Assembly (NCBI GenBank): GCA_943332615.1
Contig: CALQQB010000011.1
Coordinates: 1 to 64,000 of the forward strand
Length of the DNA: 64,000 nucleotides
Origin: Phenylobacterium deserti
GTDB lineage: Bacteria > Pseudomonadota > Alphaproteobacteria > Caulobacterales > Caulobacteraceae
Reading direction: 5' to 3'
Under the pieces are notes generated by a model. The model saw only the letters and a program-made list of their open reading frames with translations. It did not search any database and was not told where the DNA came from. Made by a program: the position numbers and the translations under genes. Of this stretch, positions 18,598 through 27,285 are shown piece after piece (position 1 is the stretch's first letter; the number at the start of each line of letters is the position of its first letter).

Positions 18598-20199
18598 TTG
18601 CGCAAACTCCTGATCGCCACCCTCGCCGCCTTGACGCTTACCGCCTGCCAGGGCGCCCCGCAGCGGGCGACCTGTCCGGCTGGCAAGGTCTGTCTCGAAT
18701 ATGGCAACAATACCGAGCCGGGGACACTGGACCCGCACAAGGCGAACCTGATCGACGAGGCGGCGATTATCAGTGACCTGATCGTGGGCCTAACCACCGA
18801 TGGCCCGGACGCGCGGCCGATCCCCGGCGGCGCGACCTCGTGGGACGTGACCCCGGACGGCCTCGTCTGGACCTTCCACCTGCGCCAAGCGAACTGGTCC
18901 GACGGCGTCCCCGTCACGGCGGACGACTATGTCTACGGCCTGCGGCGGACCCTCGATCCGAACACCGCCTCGATCTACGCCTACCTGCTCTACGTGATTA
19001 AAGGCGGCCAGGCGGTGAACGAGGGCAAGGCGCCGCTGTCGTCCCTGGGCGCCCGGGCGCTGGATCCGCTCACCGTGCAGATCACCCTCGAGCACCCCGC
19101 GCCTTACCTACCGGAACTGACCAAGCACCAGAGCTTCTTCCCGGCGCCGAAGCACGCTGTCGAGAAGTGGGGCGATGCCTGGGTCCAGCCTGGGCACTAC
19201 GTCTCCAACGGTCCCTTCAAGCTGGTAAGCTGGAAGCTGGGCGACCGGATCACCGTGGAGAAGAATCCCAACTTCTGGGACGCGACGAATGTCTGCCTGG
19301 ACCGCATCAACTATTATCCCACGCCCGACGCGGTCTCGGCGGAGCGGCGGGTGGCGCGCGGCGAACTGGACATCAACAGCCGCTTCCAGTCCAACCGCTT
19401 CAAGCGCCTGCAGAAGACCATGCTGGGGGTGGCGCGCGCGGACGTCTCGCTGGCCACTGCCTATCTCTCGTTCAACACCCGCGACGTCGCCGCGTTCAAG
19501 GATATCCGGGTGCGCCGCGCCCTGTCGGAGGCCATCGACCGGGAGTTCATCACCAGCAAGCTGATGGGGGCGGGCCAGACGCCGGCCTATTCGTTCGTGC
19601 CGGCGATCACCGCCCATTATGTGAAGAACGTGCCGCGCCTGCGCTGGGCCGACAAGCCGCTGGCGGCGCGCCAGGCCGAGGCGCGCGCTCTCTTGGGCCA
19701 GGCCGGTTACACGGCCGCCCGGTCACTGCGGCTGACGATCCTGTCGCCCAACAACACCGACACCCTGCTGCTGATGGAGGCGGTGCAGGCCGACTGGAAG
19801 GAGATCGGGGTCGAGGCAAAGATCGAGCAGAACGAGGGTGGCGTCGCCTTCAACGCCTACCGCAACCGCGCCTTCGAAGTGGGCAGCATGAGCTGGTACG
19901 GCGACTTTAACGACCCGGTGACCTTCCTGGGCCTGCTCAAGTCCGACACTGGCGCGCAGAATTACGGCGACTACAGGAACCCGGCCTACGACGCCCTGCT
20001 GGCTCAGGCCGACCAGGAACCAGACGAGGCCAAGCGCGCGGAAATCCTCGCCCGCGCCGAGCAGCGGATGCTGGATGATGAGGGCATCGCCCCCATCTAC
20101 TTCGTGGTGAACCGCAACCTGGTCTCAAACCGTGTCACGGGCTGGCAGGCCAACGCCCCCAATTTCCACCGCACCCGCTGGATGTGCCTGACACGATAG
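18598..20199 (+). CDS. Peptide ABC transporter substrate-binding lipoprotein (OppA type)
   Basis: 533 residues, start TTG, lipobox LTAC with Cys17. SBP family 5 features: TEPGTLDPHKAN, SWDVTPDGLVWTFHLR, WSDGVPVTADDYVYGLRR, VSNGPFKLVSW. It binds oligopeptides in the periplasm for an Opp-type importer, but no permease or ATPase genes are adjacent. It therefore either serves a distant transporter or has another role such as cell-wall peptide recycling. Confidence 0.9.
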   Translation: MRKLLIATLAALTLTACQGAPQRATCPAGKVCLEYGNNTEPGTLDPHKANLIDEAAIISDLIVGLTTDGPDARPIPGGATSWDVTPDGLVWTFHLRQANWSDGVPVTADDYVYGLRRTLDPNTASIYAYLLYVIKGGQAVNEGKAPLSSLGARALDPLTVQITLEHPAPYLPELTKHQSFFPAPKHAVEKWGDAWVQPGHYVSNGPFKLVSWKLGDRITVEKNPNFWDATNVCLDRINYYPTPDAVSAERRVARGELDINSRFQSNRFKRLQKTMLGVARADVSLATAYLSFNTRDVAAFKDIRVRRALSEAIDREFITSKLMGAGQTPAYSFVPAITAHYVKNVPRLRWADKPLAARQAEARALLGQAGYTAARSLRLTILSPNNTDTLLLMEAVQADWKEIGVEAKIEQNEGGVAFNAYRNRAFEVGSMSWYGDFNDPVTFLGLLKSDTGAQNYGDYRNPAYDALLAQADQEPDEAKRAEILARAEQRMLDDEGIAPIYFVVNRNLVSNRVTGWQANAPNFHRTRWMCLTR

Positions 20200-20206
20200 C
20201 CGAGAC

Positions 20207-20503
20207 CTAACGGTACTCGTCGTGGCACTCCTTCTTGGCGTTGGATTTGGCGATCTCGTGGCCCGCGACCGCGCCAACCCCCGCCCCGATCAGGGTCCCG
20301 CCGGTCTTGTTGCCGCTGCCGGCCACGGTGTGGCCCAGCAGACCGCCGCCGACCGCGCCGATGATCGTGCCATTGGTCGCCTTCTTCTTCACGTTCTTGC
20401 AGAACAGTACGCGCTGCGGCTTGGCCTCCGCGATCAGGGGCGCGGCGGCGAGCGCCAGGCTGGACGCCGCGATGACGACGGCCGCCACGAACTTGGTGAG
20501 CAT
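20207..20503 (-). CDS. Glycine-zipper secreted protein
   Basis: 98 residues: a signal peptide (to about residue 27), then a glycine-zipper 2TM region with GTIIGAVGGGLLGHTVAG and GTLIGAGVGAVAGHEIA repeats, and a charged C-terminus with one Cys. Such proteins associate with the outer membrane or periplasm; specific function unknown. It converges with the OppA-like gene, 7 bp apart. Confidence 0.82.
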   Translation of the reverse strand: MLTKFVAAVVIAASSLALAAAPLIAEAKPQRVLFCKNVKKKATNGTIIGAVGGGLLGHTVAGSGNKTGGTLIGAGVGAVAGHEIAKSNAKKECHDEYR

Positions 20504-20606
20504 TGCAGGACTCCGGGGACCGGCGACACGCCAATCACCTTAACCTCCAAGGCGCCGACTGGTTTCACACGATAGCGTGGAGGGGTTCCCGGGCGGGGCG
20601 GCGACC

Positions 20607-22088
20607 CTATGCCGCGACCTCTTCAACACCGATTGGCGCGCCACCCTTCACCAGCTGTTCCAGACCCTGTTCGCGTACCTTGCGATAGAGTGTGGAGCGG
20701 CCGATGCCGAGCCTTCGGGCCACCTCGCTCATGTGGCCGGCGTAAACCTCGATGGCGAGCTGGATCAGGTCGCGCTCGATCTGCTCAAGCGTGCGCAGGT
20801 GGCCGCGGGCGTCGAGGATGCGAACCGGCGCGTCCAGGGCGCCCTCGACGGTCGGGGCGCCGGCAGACGGCGACGGCGGCGGCGGCGGCGCGGCATACTC
20901 CGGCGGCGGCGCGGCGACGCCCGAGATCGCCGGGAAGTCATGAGGTTGCAGATAGGGCGCGTCAGCTAGCACGATGGCCCGGTAGACCGCGTTCTCCAGC
21001 TGCCGCACGTTGCCCGGCCAGTCGAAGGCGGTTAGATAGGCCAGGGTCTCAGGCGAGACGCCGACCACCGACTTGCCCTCCTCCACATTGAAACGGCGCA
21101 CGAAGCAGTCGAGCAGGGCGGCAACGTCCTCCTTGCGCTCTCGGAGCGCCGGGGCCTCGATCGGGAATACGTTCAGCCGATAGAACAGGTCCTCGCGAAA
21201 GCGGCCCTCGGAGACGGCCAGGGACAGGTCGCGGTTGGTGGCCGAGACGATGCGTACGTCCACCCGAATCGAACGCTTGGAGCCGATCGGGTCGATCTCA
21301 CTTTCCTGCAGGGCGCGGAGCAGCTTGACCTGCACATCAAGGGGAAGTTCGCCCACCTCATCCAGGAACAGGGTGCCGCCGTTGGCCTCCTGGAACTTGC
21401 CGAGGTGCTTGTCGCTCGCCCCGGTGAAGCTACCCTTTTCGTGACCGAACAGGATGCTCTCGACCAGATTTTCGGGGATGGCGCCGCAGTTGACGGGGAC
21501 GAAGGGCTTCCCGGCGCGCTCCGACGAGCCGTGGACGGCGCGAGCGATCACTTCCTTGCCGACGCCGCTCTCGCCAGTGATCAAGATCGGGATAGACGAC
21601 TTGGCGGCGCGTTCTCCGATCCGCTTGACCATCTGCATGGGCGGCGACCCGCCGATCAGGTCGGCGAAGGTGGTGCGGCCAGACTGGTGCTTCTTCAACC
21701 GGTCAACTTCGCCCTTCAGCGCGCCCATGGAGAGGGCGTTGCGGATCGAGACGGTGATCCGCTCGGGGCTGGCGGGCTTGACGAAGAAATCGCAGGCGCC
21801 GGCCTGCATGGCCTGAACCACCGTGTCGATCCCGCCGGTGGCGGTCAGCACGATCACCGGCTGCTTGAAGCTGCGCGCGCGCATCTCGACCAGGGTATTT
21901 TGGCCGGAGATACCGGGCATCACAAGATCCAGCAGGATCACGTCGACCGAGGCGCCGGAGGTGAGGTGCTGGATGGCTTCGTCGCCGTTCTGGGCGTGGG
22001 CGACCGCGAACCCGTCGCGTTCCAGAACCGCCTGGATCAGGCGTCGCTGGGTAGGGTCGTCATCGACGACAAGGACCGTTTTGGTCAT
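20607..22088 (-). CDS. tacA: Sigma-54-dependent response regulator, probable TacA
   Basis: 493 residues in NtrC order. Receiver domain about 1-120, with VVDDD at 8 and phospho-acceptor Asp54 in LLDLVMPG. AAA+ domain about 145-385, with GESGVGKE, GTLFLDEVGELP and R-finger region RFREDLFYRL. A Pro/Ala-rich linker precedes a Fis-type HTH (EVARRLGIGRSTLYRK). The sigma-54 loop reads GSFTGA instead of the usual GAFTGA. The overall sequence strongly resembles Caulobacter TacA, which activates stalk and developmental genes; assignment is from memory of the family, without its ShkA/ShpA partners nearby. A hybrid kinase at 40.8 kb is not ShkA-like. Confidence 0.8.
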   Translation of the reverse strand: MTKTVLVVDDDPTQRRLIQAVLERDGFAVAHAQNGDEAIQHLTSGASVDVILLDLVMPGISGQNTLVEMRARSFKQPVIVLTATGGIDTVVQAMQAGACDFFVKPASPERITVSIRNALSMGALKGEVDRLKKHQSGRTTFADLIGGSPPMQMVKRIGERAAKSSIPILITGESGVGKEVIARAVHGSSERAGKPFVPVNCGAIPENLVESILFGHEKGSFTGASDKHLGKFQEANGGTLFLDEVGELPLDVQVKLLRALQESEIDPIGSKRSIRVDVRIVSATNRDLSLAVSEGRFREDLFYRLNVFPIEAPALRERKEDVAALLDCFVRRFNVEEGKSVVGVSPETLAYLTAFDWPGNVRQLENAVYRAIVLADAPYLQPHDFPAISGVAAPPPEYAAPPPPPSPSAGAPTVEGALDAPVRILDARGHLRTLEQIERDLIQLAIEVYAGHMSEVARRLGIGRSTLYRKVREQGLEQLVKGGAPIGVEEVAA

Positions 22089-22193
22089 AGCTCAAACACC
22101 CACCGGAATGGACGCTCGCTGTTCTGGCGAGGCCTTACTTCTGTGCCTGATTGCTACAGGGGAAGGGTAAAGGTGGCGTTTCGCAGACCTTCC

Positions 22194-22799
22194 TCAGGGA
22201 TTAACGGGGAGCGGCTCTTGCACGCGCCGGTTGACGTCGAAGATCGGCAGGAAGACACCTACCAGTGGGCCGACGGCGAAGGCGTAGAGCAGGGTGCCGA
22301 CCCCCACCGTGCCGCCCAGCAGCCAGCCCAGCGCCAGAACGATGAGCTCGATGCCCGTGCGCACCGGGCCGATCGGCCAGCCGGTGAGCTTCACGACACC
22401 GGTCATCAGGCCGTCGCGCGGCCCTGGCCCCAGGCCCGCGCCGATGTAGAGGCCGCTGGCCACGCCGGTCAGCAGGACGGCGCACAGCAGGGCGGCAATC
22501 CGCAACGGCAGGCCCACCAGCGGTGGCAGGACCGCGAGGGTCAGGTCGGCCGTCGTCCCGATCAGCAGCACATTGGCGATGGTCCCGATCCCCGGCCGCT
22601 GGCGCAGCGGGATCCACAGCAACAGCAGCAGCGCGCCCAGGCCGTTGGTGATCAGGCCGATGGTCAGGCCAGTGTGGTTGGCCGCGCCCTGGTGGAAGAC
22701 GCTCCAGGGTCCGAGGCCAAGATCGGCGCGCACCATTACGCCTACGGCGGCGCCGTAGAGCGAGAGGCCGAGGATCAGCTGGGTGAGGCGACGGATCAT
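22194..22799 (-). CDS. yczE: YczE/YitT-type membrane protein
   Basis: 201 residues from the ATG at 22799, with about five TM segments; the N-terminus has GVMVRADLGLGPWSVFHQG, conserved in YczE proteins, and GLYIGAGLGPGPRDGLMTG later. The ATG at 22826 adds nine residues but lies inside a palindromic operator, so the downstream ATG is preferred. Transport substrate unknown. It is divergent from the MocR-family regulator, the classic yczR-yczE arrangement. Confidence 0.82.
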   Translation of the reverse strand: MIRRLTQLILGLSLYGAAVGVMVRADLGLGPWSVFHQGAANHTGLTIGLITNGLGALLLLLWIPLRQRPGIGTIANVLLIGTTADLTLAVLPPLVGLPLRIAALLCAVLLTGVASGLYIGAGLGPGPRDGLMTGVVKLTGWPIGPVRTGIELIVLALGWLLGGTVGVGTLLYAFAVGPLVGVFLPIFDVNRRVQEPLPVNP

Positions 22800-22816
22800 G
22801 CCAAGCCAGATGCGGC

Positions 22817-22845
22817 CAACTGGCATTTGAAACTATAGCCAGTTG
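22817..22845. promoter_or_regulatory. Inverted-repeat operator between yczE and yczR
   Basis: CAACTGGC (22817-22824) and its exact inverse complement GCCAGTTG (22838-22845) are separated by 13 bp, with centres 21 bp (two helical turns) apart. The site sits in the short divergent gap, where a dimeric MocR/GntR regulator would control both genes. Confidence 0.65.
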
Positions 22846-22860
22846 TGGGAAGGTGGCGCC

Positions 22861-24297
22861 ATGAGCCCGCGCCGCATCAGTCCAGCCTCGGTGATCCGCC
22901 TGCTCGGCGCCTGGCGCGGTGAGCGGACTGGCCCGGCCTACGGCCAGCTGGCCGACGGCCTGCGCCTGCTGATCCTGGACGGGCGGCTGCCTCTGGACCT
23001 AGTGCTGCCGGGCGAGCGGGAACTGGCCCAGGCGCTGGAGGTCAGCCGCACGACGGTGACCGCCGCGATGGCCCGGCTGCGCGACGACGGCTTTCTGGAT
23101 CGCCGGCAGGGCGCGGGCGCACGGACCCGTCTGCCGTCTGGCCCCGGTGAACGGGGGGCCGGAACCCTGGCGCCCCTGGAGACCGACGGCCTGCTGGACC
23201 TGGCCTCGGCGGCGCCGCCGGCCAGCGAGGCGGTCCACGGCGCCTATGCCGCGGCGCTCAGCATGCTGCCGGCCCACCTGCCCCAGACCGGCTACGGCGC
23301 GCTCGGCCTGCTGCGGCTGCGCGAGGTGATCGCGGCGCGCTATGCGCGGCGCGGCCTGCCCACGGCGCCCGAGCAGATCATGGTCACCAATGGCGCCCAG
23401 CATGCCCTGGCCCTGATGCTGCGGCTGCTGGCCGGGCCGGGAGACCGGGTGGTGATCGACCACCCGACCTATCCGCACGCGATCGACGCCATCCAGCGGG
23501 CCTCCTGTCGCGCCGTGCCGGTGGGTCTGCCCGACCAGGGCTGGGACCTAGAGGGCGTCACCGCCGCCCTCAGCCAGAGCGGCCCCCGACTGGCCTATTT
23601 CATCGCCGACTTCCACAACCCCACGGGTCGCTGGATGGCCCCGGAGACCCGCGCCGCCATCGCGGCCGCCGCCCGGCGATCCCGCACCACCGTGATCTTC
23701 GACGAGACGCTGGTGGACCTGTGGCTGGACGGCCCGATCCAGCCCTATGCCTTCGAGGACGTGGAGGGCCTGGTGCGACTGGGTTCGATGGGCAAGAGTT
23801 TTTGGGGCGGCTTGAGGCTGGGCTGGATCAGGGCCGACCCCCAGACCATCCAGGCGCTGGGCCCTCGCCGCGCCTCCATAGACCTGGGCACCCCGCTGCT
23901 GGAACAGCTGGCCGCCGTCCATCTGCTGGGGAACGACGAGGCGCCGCTGGCCGCCCGCCGCGGGCTGGTGCGGGGCCGCCGCGACGGGCTGCTCGCCCTG
24001 ATGGCCGAGCGCTTGCCGGACTGGCGCATCGCCTCTCCCCCGGGCGGTCTGTCGCTGTGGGCGGAGCTGCCGTCGGCGGTCTCTTCCTCTCTGGTGGCCA
24101 CGTCTGAGCGTTTCGGCCTGCGCCTTGCGGCCGGCCCGCGGTTCGGGGTCGATGGGGCTTTCGAGCGTTTCCTGCGCGTACCCTATACCTTGCCTCCAGA
24201 GGATCTGGCGGAGGCGGTGGACCGGCTGGCGATGGCCTACGCGCGGTTGCGGCCGACTGGGACGCCAGCGCGGGCGTCGATGGGGGCGGTCGTCTAA
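22861..24297 (+). CDS. yczR: MocR-family PLP-dependent regulator (YczR-like)
   Basis: 478 residues. GntR-type winged helix (about 20-85; LPGERELAQALEVSRTTVTAAM), then an aminotransferase fold-type I domain with TNGAQHALALMLRLL, DFHNPTGRWM and the PLP lysine in GSMGKSFWGGLRLGW. These regulators sense PLP or amino compounds. Start is the ATG preceded by GGAAGGTGG rather than the upstream TTG. Its divergent partner yczE and the palindrome between them make it a local regulator. Confidence 0.88.
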   Translation: MSPRRISPASVIRLLGAWRGERTGPAYGQLADGLRLLILDGRLPLDLVLPGERELAQALEVSRTTVTAAMARLRDDGFLDRRQGAGARTRLPSGPGERGAGTLAPLETDGLLDLASAAPPASEAVHGAYAAALSMLPAHLPQTGYGALGLLRLREVIAARYARRGLPTAPEQIMVTNGAQHALALMLRLLAGPGDRVVIDHPTYPHAIDAIQRASCRAVPVGLPDQGWDLEGVTAALSQSGPRLAYFIADFHNPTGRWMAPETRAAIAAAARRSRTTVIFDETLVDLWLDGPIQPYAFEDVEGLVRLGSMGKSFWGGLRLGWIRADPQTIQALGPRRASIDLGTPLLEQLAAVHLLGNDEAPLAARRGLVRGRRDGLLALMAERLPDWRIASPPGGLSLWAELPSAVSSSLVATSERFGLRLAAGPRFGVDGAFERFLRVPYTLPPEDLAEAVDRLAMAYARLRPTGTPARASMGAVV

Positions 24298-24394
24298 AGC
24301 CGTCAATGGCGACCGGCCGGCCTTGATGAACGAGGGGCGGACGACGCTCGAAACCCTGCGGGCCAAGGCGCCGCCGCCGCACTCGACTTGAACG

Positions 24395-24634
24395 TCACCA
24401 GGTGTCGGACGAATCCGACGGCCCGATATCGACGGGGGCGTCCGGAGAGACGTCGGTGACGCCCTTGACCCCCTTCAGGGCCTCGGCCACGTCGTCGTGG
24501 GCGGACCCCACGACAACCCCGATCGCATCCATCTTCTCCTCGATAGTGAACCCGCGGTTCGCGAGTTCACGGGCCACCTCGCCGAACGCGTGGTCCGGCG
24601 AGGTGGTGACCACCCAGCGCTTGGGTTGCGTCAT
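24395..24634 (-). CDS. Small I9-type peptidase inhibitor / in-trans propeptide
   Basis: 79 residues beginning MTQPKRWVVTTSPDHAFGEV. The pattern is that of a stand-alone I9 fold: an initial beta strand, helix (FGEVARELANRGFTIEEKM), strand GVVVGSAHDD, helix (VAEALKGVKGVTDVSPDAPV), and an extended tail ending SDTW. Such domains normally occur as subtilisin propeptides; free copies act as inhibitors or folding chaperones (Pleurotus proteinase A inhibitor type). The gene is 21 bp after the S8 protease gene in one operon. No signal peptide. Function is inferred from fold pattern and neighbour. Confidence 0.7.
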   Translation of the reverse strand: MTQPKRWVVTTSPDHAFGEVARELANRGFTIEEKMDAIGVVVGSAHDDVAEALKGVKGVTDVSPDAPVDIGPSDSSDTW

Positions 24635-24655
24635 GGAAGGTCTCCCCGCGACCGC

Positions 24656-25978
24656 CTACTGGATCGCCTGCACCAGGCCGCGCCCGACCCTCCCTACAGG
24701 TTGCGGCAGGGCGCGCGCCAAGGCCAGCAGACGGTTGCGGAGCACAAGGCCCCGCATGGCCGGGCTGGTCTCGGCCAGCAGCGCCGCGCAGCCGGCGACG
24801 TGCGGCGTGGCCATGCTGGTGCCGCTGAGGATGCCATGAAGCCGCGGGCGCGGCAGCGACGAGAACACATCGCGGCCGGGCGCGGCGATCTCGATCTTGC
24901 CCTGGCTCGAGAAGATGGAAGGCGCCAAGTTCTGATCGAGGGAAGCGACCGACACGATGGTTGGCGAGTTGGCCGGCGCCCCCGTCGGCGCCCCCGACAG
25001 GTTACCGGCCGCGGCGATGATCAGGCAGCCCGCGTTCAACGCCGCCTGGCCGGCGGCGGTATAGGCGGCCTGAACCCCGATCGACGCGCCCAGGGACATG
25101 GAGATCACCGGGCAGCGGTTGGCGATCGCCCAGTTCATCCCGGCCAGCACGGTGGCGGTGGTGCCGGACCCAGCGTTGGTCAGCACCTTGCCGACGAAGA
25201 TCGGGGCGCGCCAGGCGACACCGTAGCGCTGGGTTGCGCCAGGCGGCGTCCTCGGGCCGCAGGCCGTGCCGATGGTGTGGGTGCCGTGGCCGTTCAGGTC
25301 CTGCACCGGTTGGCCCACGAAGCTGGCGGTGGTGAAGGCCCGACCGAGGAACTCGGGGTGGCCAAGGTCGAAGCCGGTGTCGAGAACGGCCACCTTGATG
25401 CCGACGCCGCTGCGGCTGCTGGTCGGCACGCGGCAGGCCTTCAGGCCCCAGGTGGCGCCCAGGACCTGCTCTTCGAACGTCGGGGGCTCCTTCAGTTCGC
25501 CGTTCCTGCCGTGGTCCTCCTCGAACTGGCCCCAATCGGCGGTGATGACACTGGCCGCGCGGGCGAAGCCGCGCAGATACTCGCTGGTCACGTTGTCGGC
25601 GAACATGAAGTGCTCGGGCTCGATGGCCTCGATCGGGCTGTCCGCGTCCAGGGCGGCCATGCTCATGCCGCGCGACTGGAAGGCGTCGCCGGACACCAGG
25701 GCGACCCCCAGTTCCGAGAAGTCGACGGCGTCGGCGTCTCCCACGTCCTGCATGGACATCGCCTGGTCGGTGAAGTCGCGGGCGTGCGCCACGCGCATCC
25801 CGGCGGCGGCCAGCGACGCCTGGCCCTCCTCGTGAGCGCCCTGCTTATAGGTGATGATGTAGCGACCGGTTTCCAGGGACTCGTCCCCTCGCTCGAGGGC
25901 GGCGAGGAGCAGGTCGTCGATGCTGCTGGAAGCTGGGGCGGGAGAGTGTCCGTTCGATGAGCTTGGGGACTTTGCCAT
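24656..25978 (-). CDS. Subtilisin-like S8 serine protease
   Basis: 440 residues with full catalytic set: Asp200 (VAVLDTGFD), His231 (NGHGTHTIGT), Asn326 (AAAGN) and Ser388 (SGTSMATPHVAG). The region about 38-128 (GRYIITYKQG to EHFMFADNV) is an I9-like internal propeptide. There is no recognisable signal peptide (the start is Ser/Pro-rich), so it is cytoplasmic or exported by another route. Followed by a second, separate I9-type protein. Ribosome site AGGAAGG supports the start. Confidence 0.92.
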   Translation of the reverse strand: MAKSPSSSNGHSPAPASSSIDDLLLAALERGDESLETGRYIITYKQGAHEEGQASLAAAGMRVAHARDFTDQAMSMQDVGDADAVDFSELGVALVSGDAFQSRGMSMAALDADSPIEAIEPEHFMFADNVTSEYLRGFARAASVITADWGQFEEDHGRNGELKEPPTFEEQVLGATWGLKACRVPTSSRSGVGIKVAVLDTGFDLGHPEFLGRAFTTASFVGQPVQDLNGHGTHTIGTACGPRTPPGATQRYGVAWRAPIFVGKVLTNAGSGTTATVLAGMNWAIANRCPVISMSLGASIGVQAAYTAAGQAALNAGCLIIAAAGNLSGAPTGAPANSPTIVSVASLDQNLAPSIFSSQGKIEIAAPGRDVFSSLPRPRLHGILSGTSMATPHVAGCAALLAETSPAMRGLVLRNRLLALARALPQPVGRVGRGLVQAIQ

Positions 25979-26337
25979 GTTGACCTTCCTTCAAGATCTT
26001 GTTGTGTGATTGTCGCGAGACGCTTTCCATATGTTGATGCTGCGCAAGTAGAGCGCATAGAGAAGTCGTCCGAGCGACGAGGGGCGCCGCCCGGCGGGGG
26101 TTACTGATGAGCTGGACTGGAGATCTTTGTACGCGATCACCCAGCACCATTATTTTACGGCGGGATACGCGTAAAGATTGAGTCTGTTCGCATTTTGGTT
26201 GTAAAGTTTTCGTGATTGCGGAACGGAACCCGCTAGATCCGGTGCCGCACAGCGCCGCGTCTGCACACGTTGAAGCAGAGCTCAGTTTGTGCCGAGGTTG
26301 CAGCCCGCCGTGGGGCCCGGCGCGTTAAGGCGCCGCC
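25979..26337. other. 359-bp intergenic region, AT-richer part
   Basis: It contains the protease leader and a stretch (about 26130-26220) clearly richer in A/T than the surroundings, probably divergent promoters. The word GGGCGCCGCCCGGCGGG occurs here near 26087 and again near 3250. No coding region could be supported. Confidence 0.5.
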
Positions 26338-27285
26338 GTGATAAAGGTCGCCCTGGCGCTCGGCGCATGGCTGTCGTCTGGCGCGCCGTTCGCGGCGGCG
26401 CAGCCTACAAGTCGCAGCGCGCAGTCTGCGGCCAGCCCGACCTGCAAGGCGCCTGGACCAACGCCGCCCTGACCCGGATCGAGCGGCCGGACGCCTTCGC
26501 AACGGTCATTGTGCCGCTGGACAAGGCTGGCGCGTTCGAGGCGCGCCAGAACGGCAAGCCCGCGCTCACCGACGATGTAGGGCAGGCTGACTCAGAATGG
26601 TGGGAACTGGGCACGACTCTGGGCCGGGTGGGCGGCCAGGCGCGCGCGGCCTGGGTGGTGACGCCGGCGAATGGGCGTTTGCCCCTGACCGAGGCGGGCC
26701 GCCGCGTGATGAACCCTCCGCCGCCGGGCTTCGACGGCCCCGAGGCTCGCCTGGGGTCTGAGCGATGCCTCAACGCCATCGGCACGCCCGCCGGCCCGCC
26801 GATGCTGAACGCGCCCTACGCCAACACCTACCAGATTGTGCAGACCGCCGGTCATGTGGCGATCCTGGTGGAGATGAACCACGACGTGCGGATCATCCGG
26901 CTGTCCGGCGCCCATCCGCCGGCTGGCGTGCGGCTCTGGATGGGCGATTCGATCGGCCATTGGGAGGGCGAGACGCTGGTGGGAGACCACCAACCTGCGC
27001 TCCGACGAAGCCCTGCGCGGCGGGCCCGCGATCGGCCGGCTCTATGTCGCCGCCGGGGCCCGGGTGTTCGAGCGGTTCACCCGTACGGCCCGCGATGAGA
27101 TCCGCTACGAATTCACCGTCGTGGACCCGAAAATCTACGCCCGGCCGTGGAGGGCCGAGATGGCCTTCCACCCCGCCAAGGGCCCGCAGTTCGAGTTCGC
27201 CTGCCACGAGGGCAACTATTCGATGCGGGGCATCCTGGGCGGGGCATGGGCCGTAGAAGCGGGGTCTAACGCAGCACCGCGCTGA
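26338..27285 (+). pseudogene. Secreted protein of unknown function, at least two frameshifts
   Basis: Three frames are needed. A GTG at 26338 gives a good signal peptide (VIKVALALGAWLSSG, then AAAQ) but stops near 26475. The body follows in another frame (CGQPDLQGAWTNAALTRIERP through HVAILVEMNHDVRIIRL to WEGETLV). At about 26982 it shifts again into ETTNLRSDEALRGG, ending with EFACHEGNYSMRGILGG at 27285. The body matches a family of secreted proteins of unknown function common in Caulobacterales and sphingomonads, as I recall it. An extra G in the GGG at 26981-26983 would account for the second shift. Its end overlaps the rocD end. Confidence 0.7.
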
